Source: CAWIVH01 sp963839475 (GTDB lineage: Bacteria; Acidobacteriota; UBA6911). Taken from it: a stretch of DNA of 64,000 bases. The notes beneath the pieces are model-generated. The model did not search any database. It worked only from the letters and a program-made list of their open reading frames with translations, and had not been told where the DNA came from. How positions within the stretch are numbered: the first letter of the stretch is position 1; each line of letters begins with the position of its first letter. Where the stretch lies: contig CAWIVH010000017.1 in assembly GCA_963839475.1 (NCBI GenBank), forward strand, positions 372,001 to 436,000, in the 5' to 3' direction. Both the position numbers and the translations under genes were made by a program. Below are positions 42,822 through 53,100 of this stretch, in pieces.

Positions 42822-45233
42822 ATGCTTGGCATCGCTTATCTATCTCTCGCCCTCAATATGGGTTCATCCTGGGCCGGGTGGATGCAAGCTTCGGTTCCAC
42901 GCGCTGATTTATCTTACTTCTCTCCGGTAAATCCCCCGCCCAGCAATTATCGGATCGAAGCCCGAATCGACATCAGGCAAGGCATCCTTGAAGGAGAGGA
43001 AACCGTATCGCTGAGAAATACCTCACGGTACCCGATTGGAGTCCTAGCTTTCGACTGGGACGTTGGGCCGGCATCATCGATGGAAGTCGTCAGCTCCGGG
43101 AAAAAACTATATCCACCCGCTGATTTTTCGCTTGCTGTAAGGAAAAGGCCACAGTTCATCCATCTGGCCCAGCCGCTCTATCCTGAAATGCAGATCGAGT
43201 TGTTAGTGAAGTTCCGGCTAAATGGATTGGTAGCCATGGATAACACCGGGATCTCCACCAGCCGCTGGTATCCAAGGTTGTGGTGGAATGGTCTGGGCAG
43301 ACATGATTCGTTTTCGGTGAAGTTGGACGTACCTGAGGGATATGTGCTGGCTGCCAGCGGCCGCCGCGATCCCAACACCGGACGCTTTGAGGCAGCATCT
43401 GCTGCGAATTTCGGCATCTATCTGGTCAAGGGAATGAAAACTGACAGCCGTGAAGTGGATGGAGTCCTCATTACCACCGTCTTCACCGAAAAGGGAGCCA
43501 AGGCAGCCGCCATCTGTTTGGATACGGCCGCCGATGCCGTACGCTTCTATAAAAGTTGGCTTGGCTTTTATCCCTTCCCCTTTCTCACCATAATCCCGGG
43601 AGGTGCGGGCCGGTGGGGCGGCTATCCGGTCTCCACGGGAATTGTGGCTATTCACGGGCTCGAGACCTATGCGGACGGGGAATCCCCCCAGCATTGGCAG
43701 TTCATCACCTCGCACGAAATCGGGCATCAATACTGGGGTGAATGGGTGCTCGATCCCGACGACCCCGCCTGGCTTTGGATTGCATTGGGGATCTTCGCGG
43801 ATACCGAATACATGATTACGCGCGGTTTTGACACCGCCCGAAGGGCGCAATGGCTGGGTAACTACATCAGTGCGATCCCCATGTATTATGACACAACCCT
43901 CGACATCCCTCCCGCTCGGGCGGAGCAGCAACGGTTCGATCGCAACAACACCGTGATCCACAGCAAAGGGCCGGCGGTCATTTTCGCCCTGGACTCCATG
44001 CTCGGCAGGGACCTTTTCCTGAGGATTTACATAAAGTGCCTGCGCGAATACAGCGGCAAACGGCTTTCCTGGACGGAATTCCAAAAGGTGTGCGAAGCGG
44101 AGAGTGGTCAAAACCTGCAATGGTTCTTCGATGCCTGGGTTCGATCCAATCAATACCTCTGTTATTCGGTCGAATCCCGGGATTGCCGTGCGGACAGCGA
44201 GGGATATCGGTGCAATGTCGGCATTAGAAGGCTCGGCACGTTGGCAATGCCGGTACCGGTGAATGTGATTTTCGAAGATGGAACCGAGCGGACCACATCA
44301 ACCGACAGAAATAGCGTAGTCACCCTGCTTACATTTACCGGCAAGACAAAGATCCGAGACGTCATCCTGAATCCTGACGGAAAGCTGGCAATGGTCAAAC
44401 GGCCGGTTGCGAAGATCTCCGCGACTGCGGCAGCCCGTCTTTCCGATGGCTGGGTACCCTCCGGAGCTCCCGAGGTCTTTTCAGTTCTGAAGCGAGAGCC
44501 CGTTGATTCCCCGGACATCTGGTACAGGTTGGGGGCCGATCTCTTTAACCGGGACCGTTTGGTAGAGGCCCTGGATTGCTTCGCCAGGATCGACAGTCTG
44601 GAATCCTCCAGGCTGACGGCTTTTGCAGCGCATGCCTGGCGGGGCCTGATCGAAGATTTGCGCGGGAATCGGACAGCCGCGTTGGAACAGTACAAGGAAG
44701 CCCTGGCAACTGATTCCGGGGAAACCATGAGTCACAGCAGGCCGAAACTCAAAATCGACAGAGCCTGGGTTGAGTCCAGGCTTCAAAAACCGTTCCAGCG
44801 CGAATCGGAGATGTCACTCTCGGCCCAGCCGACTGCAGCGGAACTTATCGCAGCGGTCAACCGGATGGACTACTCCAACGAGGGGAGAAATCCTTTGCTG
44901 GTCTATGGGAAAACTCAGGGGCTTGAAATCAACGCAGCCGATTTCTGGTTCAAGCTGGGGCTGATGTTGTTCGACAGCAGCTATTACAGGGAATCGCTGA
45001 TCTCATTCGAAAGAGTCTCTGCGCTCGAGACTGACAGTGCACGCGCGTTTGCGGCATGGGCCTGGCAGGGGCACCTGCAGGATCTGCTGGGAAACAGGCA
45101 AAAGGCACTCCTGTGCTATCGCGAAGCATTGAAGCGCGACACCGGCAACGCCATGCAGCATAGCCAGTATCAGATGGTGATCGACCGGGAGTGGGTCGAG
45201 GCGCGAATGAAAATCCCTTTCACCCGGGACTGA
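42822..45233 (+). CDS. M1-like gluzincin family protein with altered zinc site and a duplicated C-terminal module
   Basis: 803 residues. Residues about 40-450 have the M1 aminopeptidase architecture: N-terminal beta domain, then HEIGHQYWGEWVL (HEIGH at 298-302). The third zinc ligand, the Glu of the usual NEG/DEG 18 residues after the motif, is missing: the sequence is WLWIALGIFADTEYM, with Ala-Leu-Gly at 321-323. The enzyme may be inactive or use an unusual ligand. The M1 GAMEN-type loop is replaced by GGYPVSTGIVAI. Two copies of a module of about 100 residues follow, at 565-662 and 707-803 (DIWYRLGADLF and DFWFKLGLMLF), TPR-like by composition. A weak N-terminal signal is possible. Confidence 0.75.
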   Translation: MLGIAYLSLALNMGSSWAGWMQASVPRADLSYFSPVNPPPSNYRIEARIDIRQGILEGEETVSLRNTSRYPIGVLAFDWDVGPASSMEVVSSGKKLYPPADFSLAVRKRPQFIHLAQPLYPEMQIELLVKFRLNGLVAMDNTGISTSRWYPRLWWNGLGRHDSFSVKLDVPEGYVLAASGRRDPNTGRFEAASAANFGIYLVKGMKTDSREVDGVLITTVFTEKGAKAAAICLDTAADAVRFYKSWLGFYPFPFLTIIPGGAGRWGGYPVSTGIVAIHGLETYADGESPQHWQFITSHEIGHQYWGEWVLDPDDPAWLWIALGIFADTEYMITRGFDTARRAQWLGNYISAIPMYYDTTLDIPPARAEQQRFDRNNTVIHSKGPAVIFALDSMLGRDLFLRIYIKCLREYSGKRLSWTEFQKVCEAESGQNLQWFFDAWVRSNQYLCYSVESRDCRADSEGYRCNVGIRRLGTLAMPVPVNVIFEDGTERTTSTDRNSVVTLLTFTGKTKIRDVILNPDGKLAMVKRPVAKISATAAARLSDGWVPSGAPEVFSVLKREPVDSPDIWYRLGADLFNRDRLVEALDCFARIDSLESSRLTAFAAHAWRGLIEDLRGNRTAALEQYKEALATDSGETMSHSRPKLKIDRAWVESRLQKPFQRESEMSLSAQPTAAELIAAVNRMDYSNEGRNPLLVYGKTQGLEINAADFWFKLGLMLFDSSYYRESLISFERVSALETDSARAFAAWAWQGHLQDLLGNRQKALLCYREALKRDTGNAMQHSQYQMVIDREWVEARMKIPFTRD

Positions 45234-45416
45234 ACCCAGGGAACTCTTGCCGCCTGGAACTACGTTTTCCCCAATAATGTAATTTTGATGGCTGAAATGA
45301 ATCTGAAAGAGGATTCGGGAAGCGTAACTCAAGCCCATCATTTCCATGGTGAATCTAAAACGGCTTTCCACCCTCCCAGTTCTCCCGCATTCCGGGGCAT
45401 ACGGGTTCTGCCTGCC

Positions 45417-46865
45417 TCATCGGGCCGGAGGCAGGTAGGGATTTGCCCAGTTTTTGCGGATCAAGGACCTGAGTTCGGCTATGGTTGAGGCATGCGCCGG
45501 ATCGCCGGCCAGGTTGCGCAATTCGCCCGGATCGTTCACATAATCGTGCAGTTCCTCGCCCTTTCGGCCGTCTATATCCCATTGGGTGTACCGCCAGCGT
45601 TCATTGCGCACGCTGTAGCCACCGAAACCGTTACGCCAGACCTGAGAATACGCCGGCTTGTTCCAATCGGCGGCCGGATCATTCAGCAGCGGACGAAGGC
45701 TTTTTCCGGCCAGGTTGCCCGGCGGGGCCAAGCCGCAAAGATCGGTCAGGGTCGGATAGATGTCGAGCAATTCCACCGTGCGTGTCGAGGCTTTGCCGCA
45801 GGTTTTTTGTCCCGGCGCGGAAATGATTAGCGGTACCCGGGCCGAGTTTTCAAATACACTTTGCTTCTTCCACAACCCGAGATCTCCGAGGTGGTAACCA
45901 TTGTCACCCCAAAATACCACGATGGTATTCTCGCTCAGGCCCAGCCGTTTCAACGCATCGAGAAGGCGTCCGAGTTGCGCATCCATGAATGACATGGCGG
46001 CATAGTAGGCGCGTTTGGCTTCCCTGGCCTGCTGTTCAGTGACGCCGAACCAGGGCCACGGCTGTGTGGAGGCCAGCGCCGGTCCCGGAACGGTGTCGGG
46101 AAAGTTTTTAGGGAATTCCGGGAGGGAAATCGCATCCAGAGGAATTCTTTCGAAATATTTTTTGGGCGCAATATAGGGGCAGTGCGGCCGGTAAAATCCG
46201 CAGGCGATAAAAAAAGGCCGGCTCTGGTTCTGCTCCAGGAGACGGATGGCTTCTGTGGCCCCGATTCCGTCGGTTTGTTCCTCATCCGCACCATCGGCTG
46301 CCAGGAAGCTGAGCGAACTGCCGAGCCCTCGGCTCGGCGTGTAGTTTGTGAGCTTGGACTCCTCAGCCTTGTCGCGCCCGCGCGGATTGAACACAGCCTC
46401 CCAGGATGCCGGGTCGTCCAGGCCATTGGTTCCAATATCGCCCGGCACACCGTAGTGGTAGATCTTCCCAACGCGCGCAACGAAATAGCCGTTCCTTCGA
46501 AAAACTTGGGGCAAGGTGACGACGTCGGGCAGAACGTAGCGGAAATGCTTCTGCAGGTCGTAAACCTGGGTGGTATCCGGCCGCAGGCCGGTCATCAGGG
46601 AAGTTCGACTGGGGCTGCAGAGCGGGTACTGGCAGTAAGTTCGCTCGAAAGCCGTGCCTTGCGCTGCCAGGCGATCGATATTCGGAGTCCGGACAGCAGT
46701 ATTGCCAAAGCAGCCTAGATCGCAATTGAGATCATCGCTGGCAATGAACAATACATTGGGCCGCTTGTCCGTGCCCGACGACGCTCCACGCGGGGAGCCG
46801 GGATAGGTCAGGGTCGGAGCGATCCCGGTCATTTTCACAAAATCGCGGCGTGAAATGTTTTCCAT
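45417..46865 (-). CDS. Sulfatase, arylsulfatase/iduronate-sulfatase-like, Tat-type signal
   Basis: 482 residues from ATG 46865. The N-terminus MENISRRDFVKMTGIA has a Tat motif. The alkaline phosphatase-like fold shows NVLFIASDDLNCDLGCF (metal-binding Asp pair), and LCSPSRTSLMTGLRP with the Cys (Cys83) converted to formylglycine in CxPSR-type sulfatases. FWGDNGYHLGDLGLWKK carries later metal and substrate residues. It probably removes sulfate from a polysaccharide or glycosaminoglycan in the periplasm. No sulfatase-maturating enzyme is in the window. Upstream codons to 47012 look non-coding. The TonB receptor follows on the same strand. Confidence 0.9.
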   Translation of the reverse strand: MENISRRDFVKMTGIAPTLTYPGSPRGASSGTDKRPNVLFIASDDLNCDLGCFGNTAVRTPNIDRLAAQGTAFERTYCQYPLCSPSRTSLMTGLRPDTTQVYDLQKHFRYVLPDVVTLPQVFRRNGYFVARVGKIYHYGVPGDIGTNGLDDPASWEAVFNPRGRDKAEESKLTNYTPSRGLGSSLSFLAADGADEEQTDGIGATEAIRLLEQNQSRPFFIACGFYRPHCPYIAPKKYFERIPLDAISLPEFPKNFPDTVPGPALASTQPWPWFGVTEQQAREAKRAYYAAMSFMDAQLGRLLDALKRLGLSENTIVVFWGDNGYHLGDLGLWKKQSVFENSARVPLIISAPGQKTCGKASTRTVELLDIYPTLTDLCGLAPPGNLAGKSLRPLLNDPAADWNKPAYSQVWRNGFGGYSVRNERWRYTQWDIDGRKGEELHDYVNDPGELRNLAGDPAHASTIAELRSLIRKNWANPYLPPAR

Positions 46866-47051
46866 AATGATCCTATTCCTGGCCAGATTTGTTCTGATGA
46901 GCGATTGCGCCACACTCACAACGCCGATCGGGCAATCGAATGTTTCGGCTCGGGCTGATTGTAGCCTGACCATGGGTATCCTGCAACGATCCGCCCACTG
47001 ATGTCCCCGCATCGATAGGCAGAAAGCGGAAGTCAGGCACTTCCGATTCCA

Positions 47052-49688
47052 TTAGAAGTCGAACCCTCCTTCGAGCCGGTACAGCCTTCCAACCGAGTTG
47101 TAAAAACCACCGAATTGCGGTGAGCCAGTGTACTGCTGGACATCCCGTGGATTGAAATGGTTGAGAATATTGTAGACCTTGAGCCCGGCTTGGAATTGAA
47201 AGCGTCTTCCGCGAAACTTAAAGTCGAAAGGATATTGGATCTTCGCATCCAGGCCTACAAACCTGGAAAACCTTCCCGCTTCGTTGCGCTTTCCGATGAA
47301 ATTCCAATCATCATCCATTTTTGAGAAGGGGAAACCAGTGTGAACGTCGAGTATGGGGATTAAATCAAGTTTCCGTGGCAGTCCGACGACACCCCAGATG
47401 AGAAATCGGTTGGGTGCATCGTGAGCCAGCCGGCTGCGTTGGTTCGGACGGATGAGAGGGTAAGGGAAATTGCCGAAAAACTGGTTGTAGTCATTCAGTT
47501 CTCCGCTGGCATGGGAAAGGACGTAGCTGGCGTGAACCGTGGTTCGCTCTCTGGGCTGCCAGCGAAGCATCCACAGGAATTCGCGATAGGACTGGCGCCC
47601 TGAGTTGAACAGATGAAGGAATCCTGTTCGTTTATCCGTTTCGAAAGGGTCGACATAAAACTCGCGGAAGACTTCTCTCTGCTCGTAGCTGAGGCGCAAA
47701 AGAATGCCGTTTCGAACCTGCCGATCCATCTGTGCGCTCCAGCCAAGGCTGTAAGGAACCCGCAGGCGCCCGTCCTTTGTAGCCACAAGGTGCGTGTAGG
47801 TTCTCGGACCATCGGTAATAGTGACGCCATCGGCGGCAAACCGCGTAACCGTCTGGGCGGGAAAATCCGGGAAAGCGGCGACATTGAGGGGAATTTTGTC
47901 AAAAAACACACCAAAACCACCGCGAATGGCGGTGCGGCCGTCCCGTCCTGGGGCAAGAACAAATCCGATGCGCGGAGCCGGATTGACTTTTTCTGCCGAG
48001 AGACTATCGCTGTCCAAACGCAAGCCGAGTTCGAGCACTAGCTTGGGACTTATCTGCCAGTTATCCTGAATAAACAGGGTGACATCATTTTTTGAAGCCT
48101 CGGAAACTCCCGGATTCCCATATTCGATTTTCCGAGTGGACGTTCCGTCTTCCCGCAGCACGGTGACCGGCAGGTTTGTGACTCCTCCCCTGTAACTGCC
48201 CCTTGAGTAGGAATACCCCAGAGTGAGGAGATGCCGGCCCAGCGAACGCAGCGGGCGGAGGTGGAGACTTTGGGCCCACTGGTAAAGTCGCGTGCGGCGA
48301 TCCTGGCGGTCAAAGTAGGGACCGGAGTTTCTCTCCGGGAAAAGCACCATGACGCCCGCGCCCTCGTAAGCCGGATGCACATGGGCATCAAGTCTCTTGG
48401 CTGAGAAGAGGGATTGAACAAAGCCGCCGCCAGGCAAAAACCACTGGTGAGTGCCCGAAGCGAAAAATCCGCGCTGGCGGTAGTCGGCAGTAGCCGGTTG
48501 CGGGTTGAAGGTGTCGATGGTGGCGAAGTTGGTTTCCTGGGGATCGATGGTGAGCACTGCCGTCAACCGCTGGTTTCTGGAAGGGATCCAGTCAACCTGC
48601 GTGTGTGAATTGATGCTCTCCTCCACTCGAACATTATCGGGGTCCGGAAGCGAGGGTACGCGCGTCGTGTCATAATTGTAGGAAGTGGACTGGAACAGGT
48701 AGAGCCTGTTCTGCTTGACAGGCCCCGCGAATACGAGGTGCGGTGAGGCGCTCTCGATACCGTGGGTTCGGCCATCGATCCACCGGAGACGCGGGACTGG
48801 GTCCTCGAATAACCATTTCCACACGTCTGTTCCGCCCCGCGTGTTCACCTCCACCACTCCGCTGGCAAATCCACCATATTCCGCAGAGAAGGGATTGGAC
48901 AGCACACGCACCGATTCAACCGCCACAGCAGGGAGTTTAAGGGCAGGTTGGCCTGTGAACGGATCCGCGATGCTCGCGGTGTTCACAAGCGCGTTCGCCT
49001 GGTTGGTGCGGCCGCCTTTGATCCGGATCAGACCATCGGGCCCGCGCACAACACCGGGAAGTAGCGGCAGGGCGTCCTGAAAATCCTGGCTCAAACGGAC
49101 TGCCGACTTCAAAATGCCAGCTGAAAGTGAGGGCGTGCCCCCGGAACTGGTACTCAAATCCACTTCAGCGCTTTCCGCATTTACTTCGATGGTCTGGCTT
49201 TGTCTTTTCGGAATAAGCAGGAAATCCAGGCGCGTCGTTACACCCTCGGCAAGCGAAGCTTGCTTCGAGGCTCTTTCGAATCCAGAAAGAACGACCGTCA
49301 CTTCATATAGACCGGGCAGCAGGCCCGTGAAGCTGTATTCGCCAAGGTTGTTCGAAACAGCGGAGATTTCATTCCCGAGGACGAGATTTTTCAAAACCAC
49401 ATGAGCATTGGGCCAGACCGTTTGCACCTGGTCCGCTCCCAATGTATAGATCACACCGCCAACCTGCACAGTTTCCGCAGCGTAACTCTCGCAGGCAAAA
49501 TAATGATACGAAAAACAAAGCGCAACCGCGATCCATCCCCTTTCTATCACGGATCGCCAAGACTGTCTTTTGTTGCCGGAGGAGACATCCCGGGACAGGC
49601 CTTTGGAGCGCCACAGAATCCCCCGGGGCATTAGACACATTGCCTGACCTAGTGCTTCAGGAGCAGCCTCCGATCTGAGCCACTCCAC
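47052..49688 (-). CDS. TonB-dependent receptor, Oar-like, with carboxypeptidase-regulatory domain
   Basis: Outer-membrane receptor of up to 878 residues. After a signal segment (VIERGWIAVALCFSYHYFAC) comes a carboxypeptidase-regulatory-like domain at about 75-165 (SNNLGEYSFTGLLPGLYEVTVV), then a plug domain (RLSQDFQDALPLLPGVVRGPDG) and a long barrel with repeated strand motifs to the C-terminus. Such Oar-type receptors import polymers or oligosaccharides; the adjacent sulfatase suggests a sulfated glycan. The start is uncertain: GTG 49688 precedes the signal segment by 48 codons, and ATG 49640 is a possible alternative. Confidence 0.85.
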   Translation of the reverse strand: MEWLRSEAAPEALGQAMCLMPRGILWRSKGLSRDVSSGNKRQSWRSVIERGWIAVALCFSYHYFACESYAAETVQVGGVIYTLGADQVQTVWPNAHVVLKNLVLGNEISAVSNNLGEYSFTGLLPGLYEVTVVLSGFERASKQASLAEGVTTRLDFLLIPKRQSQTIEVNAESAEVDLSTSSGGTPSLSAGILKSAVRLSQDFQDALPLLPGVVRGPDGLIRIKGGRTNQANALVNTASIADPFTGQPALKLPAVAVESVRVLSNPFSAEYGGFASGVVEVNTRGGTDVWKWLFEDPVPRLRWIDGRTHGIESASPHLVFAGPVKQNRLYLFQSTSYNYDTTRVPSLPDPDNVRVEESINSHTQVDWIPSRNQRLTAVLTIDPQETNFATIDTFNPQPATADYRQRGFFASGTHQWFLPGGGFVQSLFSAKRLDAHVHPAYEGAGVMVLFPERNSGPYFDRQDRRTRLYQWAQSLHLRPLRSLGRHLLTLGYSYSRGSYRGGVTNLPVTVLREDGTSTRKIEYGNPGVSEASKNDVTLFIQDNWQISPKLVLELGLRLDSDSLSAEKVNPAPRIGFVLAPGRDGRTAIRGGFGVFFDKIPLNVAAFPDFPAQTVTRFAADGVTITDGPRTYTHLVATKDGRLRVPYSLGWSAQMDRQVRNGILLRLSYEQREVFREFYVDPFETDKRTGFLHLFNSGRQSYREFLWMLRWQPRERTTVHASYVLSHASGELNDYNQFFGNFPYPLIRPNQRSRLAHDAPNRFLIWGVVGLPRKLDLIPILDVHTGFPFSKMDDDWNFIGKRNEAGRFSRFVGLDAKIQYPFDFKFRGRRFQFQAGLKVYNILNHFNPRDVQQYTGSPQFGGFYNSVGRLYRLEGGFDF

Positions 49689-49880
49689 GAATTGGAAAAG
49701 ATAGGATTGCAGTCAAAAATAAGACAGATCAGATCTTCCCCTAATCATCATTACGAGTCTCCTAATGGGACGGTCTGAATCTTAGCATGTTCCTCCGTAA
49801 TGATTCGCAGCCGATGACACGAGTGAATCTCAAGGAATGCTGCATCTGGACCTGCGCTTCCGCGTGGGGAACTATCCTTT

Positions 49881-50175
49881 TTACCTGTCGGGAGGCTTCA
49901 CCGTCTTCTCTTCCGGCATGCCAGGCATCCTGGAAGGAAGCGGTCGGATGTGCACCGCAACGCCTTGGCTTCCGTCGTTCAATTTCACGGGATAGGACAG
50001 CGCATCATCCACTACGATAGTATCGCCACTGGGGGAATCGGGGCCCGAGCTGAGCGTCGTCAGGGTTGCCCAATCCGCGCAAAAGGAATTTTCTGCAGTT
50101 CCGTCGCCGTACATACCCAAACCAACCTTGCCGGATGTGTACGATGCATTTAACAAGCGTGCGACATTGATGCCA
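49881..50175 (-). pseudogene. C-terminal end of the M6 protease, out of frame
   Basis: In this frame the strand reads FYINGINVARLLNASYTSGK then VGLGMYGDGTAENSFCADW and ends KPPDR. It is the natural continuation of the LamG-like C-terminal module of the protease at 50176. The break is in a run of five T on the minus strand (A run at 50183-50187); losing or gaining one T restores ...GTIIFYINGINVARL. It has no separate ribosome site. Confidence 0.7.
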
Positions 50176-53100
50176 TTAATATAAAAATATAATGGTACCG
50201 CCGGAAGCTACGGCCCGCAGAGTGTTCCAAGCGGAATAGGTGTTAATGGCCGAATGGGTATGCGTGGAAATGAGCGCAGTAGGCACGCCGCCGATATACT
50301 TGAATAGGGCAAAGGTACCGACAGGCGAGTATAGGAAATAGTAGCCGGAATCCCATCGATAACCCGAACCCAACGGCGTGGGGAATCCCCTCAACATGAT
50401 GCCGCTTGTGCACGTGTCGCAGCCGTCGCGCCGGACGGCCGCCTGGTAATCGAAATCTCCAAAGATGGACGTGCTGTCACCAACGCTGCCGTAATAAACC
50501 GAGGCGAACACGTTGTAAGCGCCAAGGGTGTAGAGATAGTTGCTGCTGACCAACCATGGGGGCGCCACGCTTTGATAATGCCAGTTGTCCGAGTTTCCGT
50601 TGAACTGGGAGTTAAAGCCGCCGCCGGGACTGGGAACAGTGAAGGTCATGCCGTTACTCCAGGGTCCGTAGCCATAACTGTTCGAGGTTTGGATCCACCA
50701 CTGGGCGTTGCCTGCGGCAAGGACGGTCGAGGGGGTCACCGAGCAGGTGCCGGAGGCACAGCCAGCCAGCGCTGCGGTGTACCAGGTTTTGACCTTGTTG
50801 CCTGAGGAATCATCCACCCAAAGGTAATACTGGGTTGCAGTCGAGACGGCCTTCCAGACGTAGGTCGGTGTTGTGGTCGAGATCGCGCCCGAAGGCGACA
50901 CCAGTGTTGCTGCCGGCGGCGGCCCCGGGGAAGGGACGGTGAAGCTCATCCCGCTGCTCCACGGGCCGTAGCCATAGCTGTTCCAGGTTTCGATCCACCA
51001 CTGGGCGTTGCCTGCGGCAAGGACGGTCGAGGGGGTCACCGAGCATGTGCCGGTGCCGGAGGCGCAGCCAGCCTCCGCTGAGCTATGCCAGGTTTCGATG
51101 CGGTGTCCGGAAGAATCATCCACCCAAAGGTAATAATAGGTGGCAGTCGAGACTGCGTTCCAGACATAGCTCGGTGTGGTGGTCGAGATCGCACCTGCTG
51201 GTGACACCAACGTTGCTGCTGGCGGGGGCCCTGGGGAAGCAACAGCGAAGCTCATCCCGCTACTCCATGGGCCGTAGCCGTGACTGTTCCAGGTCTGGAT
51301 CCACCATTGGGCGGTGCCTGCGGCAAGGACGGTCGAGGGGGTCACCGAGCAAGTGCCGGTGCCGGAGGCGCAGCCAGCCTCCGCTGAGGTATACCAGGTG
51401 TCGATGCGGTGTCCGGAAGAATCATCCACCCAAAGGTAATAATAGGTGGCAGTCGAGACTGCGTTCCAGACATAGCTCGGTGTGGTAGTCGAGATCGCAC
51501 CTGCCGGTGACGCCAGCGTCGCGGCCGGTGGGGGCCCCGGGGAAGTGATGGTGAAGCTCATCCCGCTGCTCCACGGGCCGTAGCCGCAACTGTTCCAGGT
51601 TTCGATCCACCACTGGGCGCTGCCAGCGGCAAGCACGATCGCGGGTGTCACCGAGCAAGTGCCGATACCCGAGGTGCAACCAGCATCCCCCGAGCTGTAC
51701 CAGGTGTCGATCCGGTGTCCGGAAGAATCATCCACCCAGAGGTGATAATGGGTTGCAGTCGAGACCGCATTCCAGACGTAGGTCGGTGTCGTGGTCGAAA
51801 TGCTCCCTGAGGGAGAAACCAATATTGCTGCACTGGGTATGCCACCGCCACCCGTTCCGATTGTCATGGTCATGCCGGATGCAGGGGCAGAGATGCCGGA
51901 AACCGAAAAACTGCTGGCTGTCCCGCTGTAAAAGGATGAACTGGGGGTCGTCGAAATACCCCAATTGTTATTGTTGCCCGAATAGAAAAGGGTCGTTTTG
52001 TCTCCTCTGCAGGATGTAGTCAACATATTGCAGGCTGAGGTGCTGGCCTGCTCGGCGATCACACCCTGGTGACTATTGGCCACGTATTTATTGGATCCGA
52101 TCGCATTATCTACATGCAGGATAAGCAAGCCTCCCTGCCAGCTTGATCCGAAGCCGGTTTTCCCCCGAATGCCGAGGTCCCATCCGGTCGGGTAGCGGTT
52201 TTCCAACAAAAAATATTCTGTCGTACTGAAGGTGCTTTTGATCAGCTTGATGGCTGAATTCTTGCTCTGCAGGGCTGGATTCAAGGTTACATCACCGCTG
52301 GCCGAGGCGAGCGGCGCCGCCCAGCCAAGATACTCCCGCGACCAGGCATCCATCGAGACAGGTGTCGTCCCACTCTCCTCTCCGATATCGGCGCCCCAGT
52401 TGCCGCCTGCCATCAGTGAAAAGTAGCCCAGCCCGGCGTTAGTGTTGTTCGTATCATACAGATCAGGAAGTCCACATATCTGATGCCCCATTTCATGAGC
52501 GATCACACCCATGGGATGTTGTGCACTGGAGTTGTTCAATTCGCCATTCAGTCCCCAACGCTGGACATTTTTCGCGCCCGCCGTCAAACCGGTGCCTGTG
52601 GTCGACCAGGCATGAGCCCAGACGTTAGGTGTTTTGGCCGTTCCCGAAGCCTCGTAGCCGGCAATGATAAAATAAATGCAAAGCTCATTGCTTTGCAGTA
52701 TCCCATCGCCGCTGGTGTCGTAGCTGTTGAAATTGATGAAGGAGGCTGCTTGGGCCAGCGCCGCGTTTCCCATGGCTTGATCGGTGGAAAAGGATAGGGT
52801 TCCGCCATAATTTGGATGGTTGGTGGTCAGGGTAACCGATATTACTCCAACCGGCCCGGATTGGGTGTGAGAAACAGGAACGATGCCAAACGTACCAAAA
52901 GAGTTGTCGATAAAGAACTTCGCAACGGTCTTGCCGCTCGAAGCGAACAAGCTGTTGTTCCATGCACCCGATGTGGTTGTAAGGCTTCTGTTGGCAAAAC
53001 TGACGAGTACGATAAGGATGTTTCTCTCGCCTGAAACTGGAGTGGGAACCCAGGGAGCAAATTCAAGTCCCAATTCACCATGGGAAGGAATCGACATCAT

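Noticed and set aside
50640..51850. Regular ~300-bp repeats as a CRISPR-like or non-coding array
   Set aside because: The repeats are translated in one frame as near-identical protein modules, and the spacing is far too long for CRISPR.
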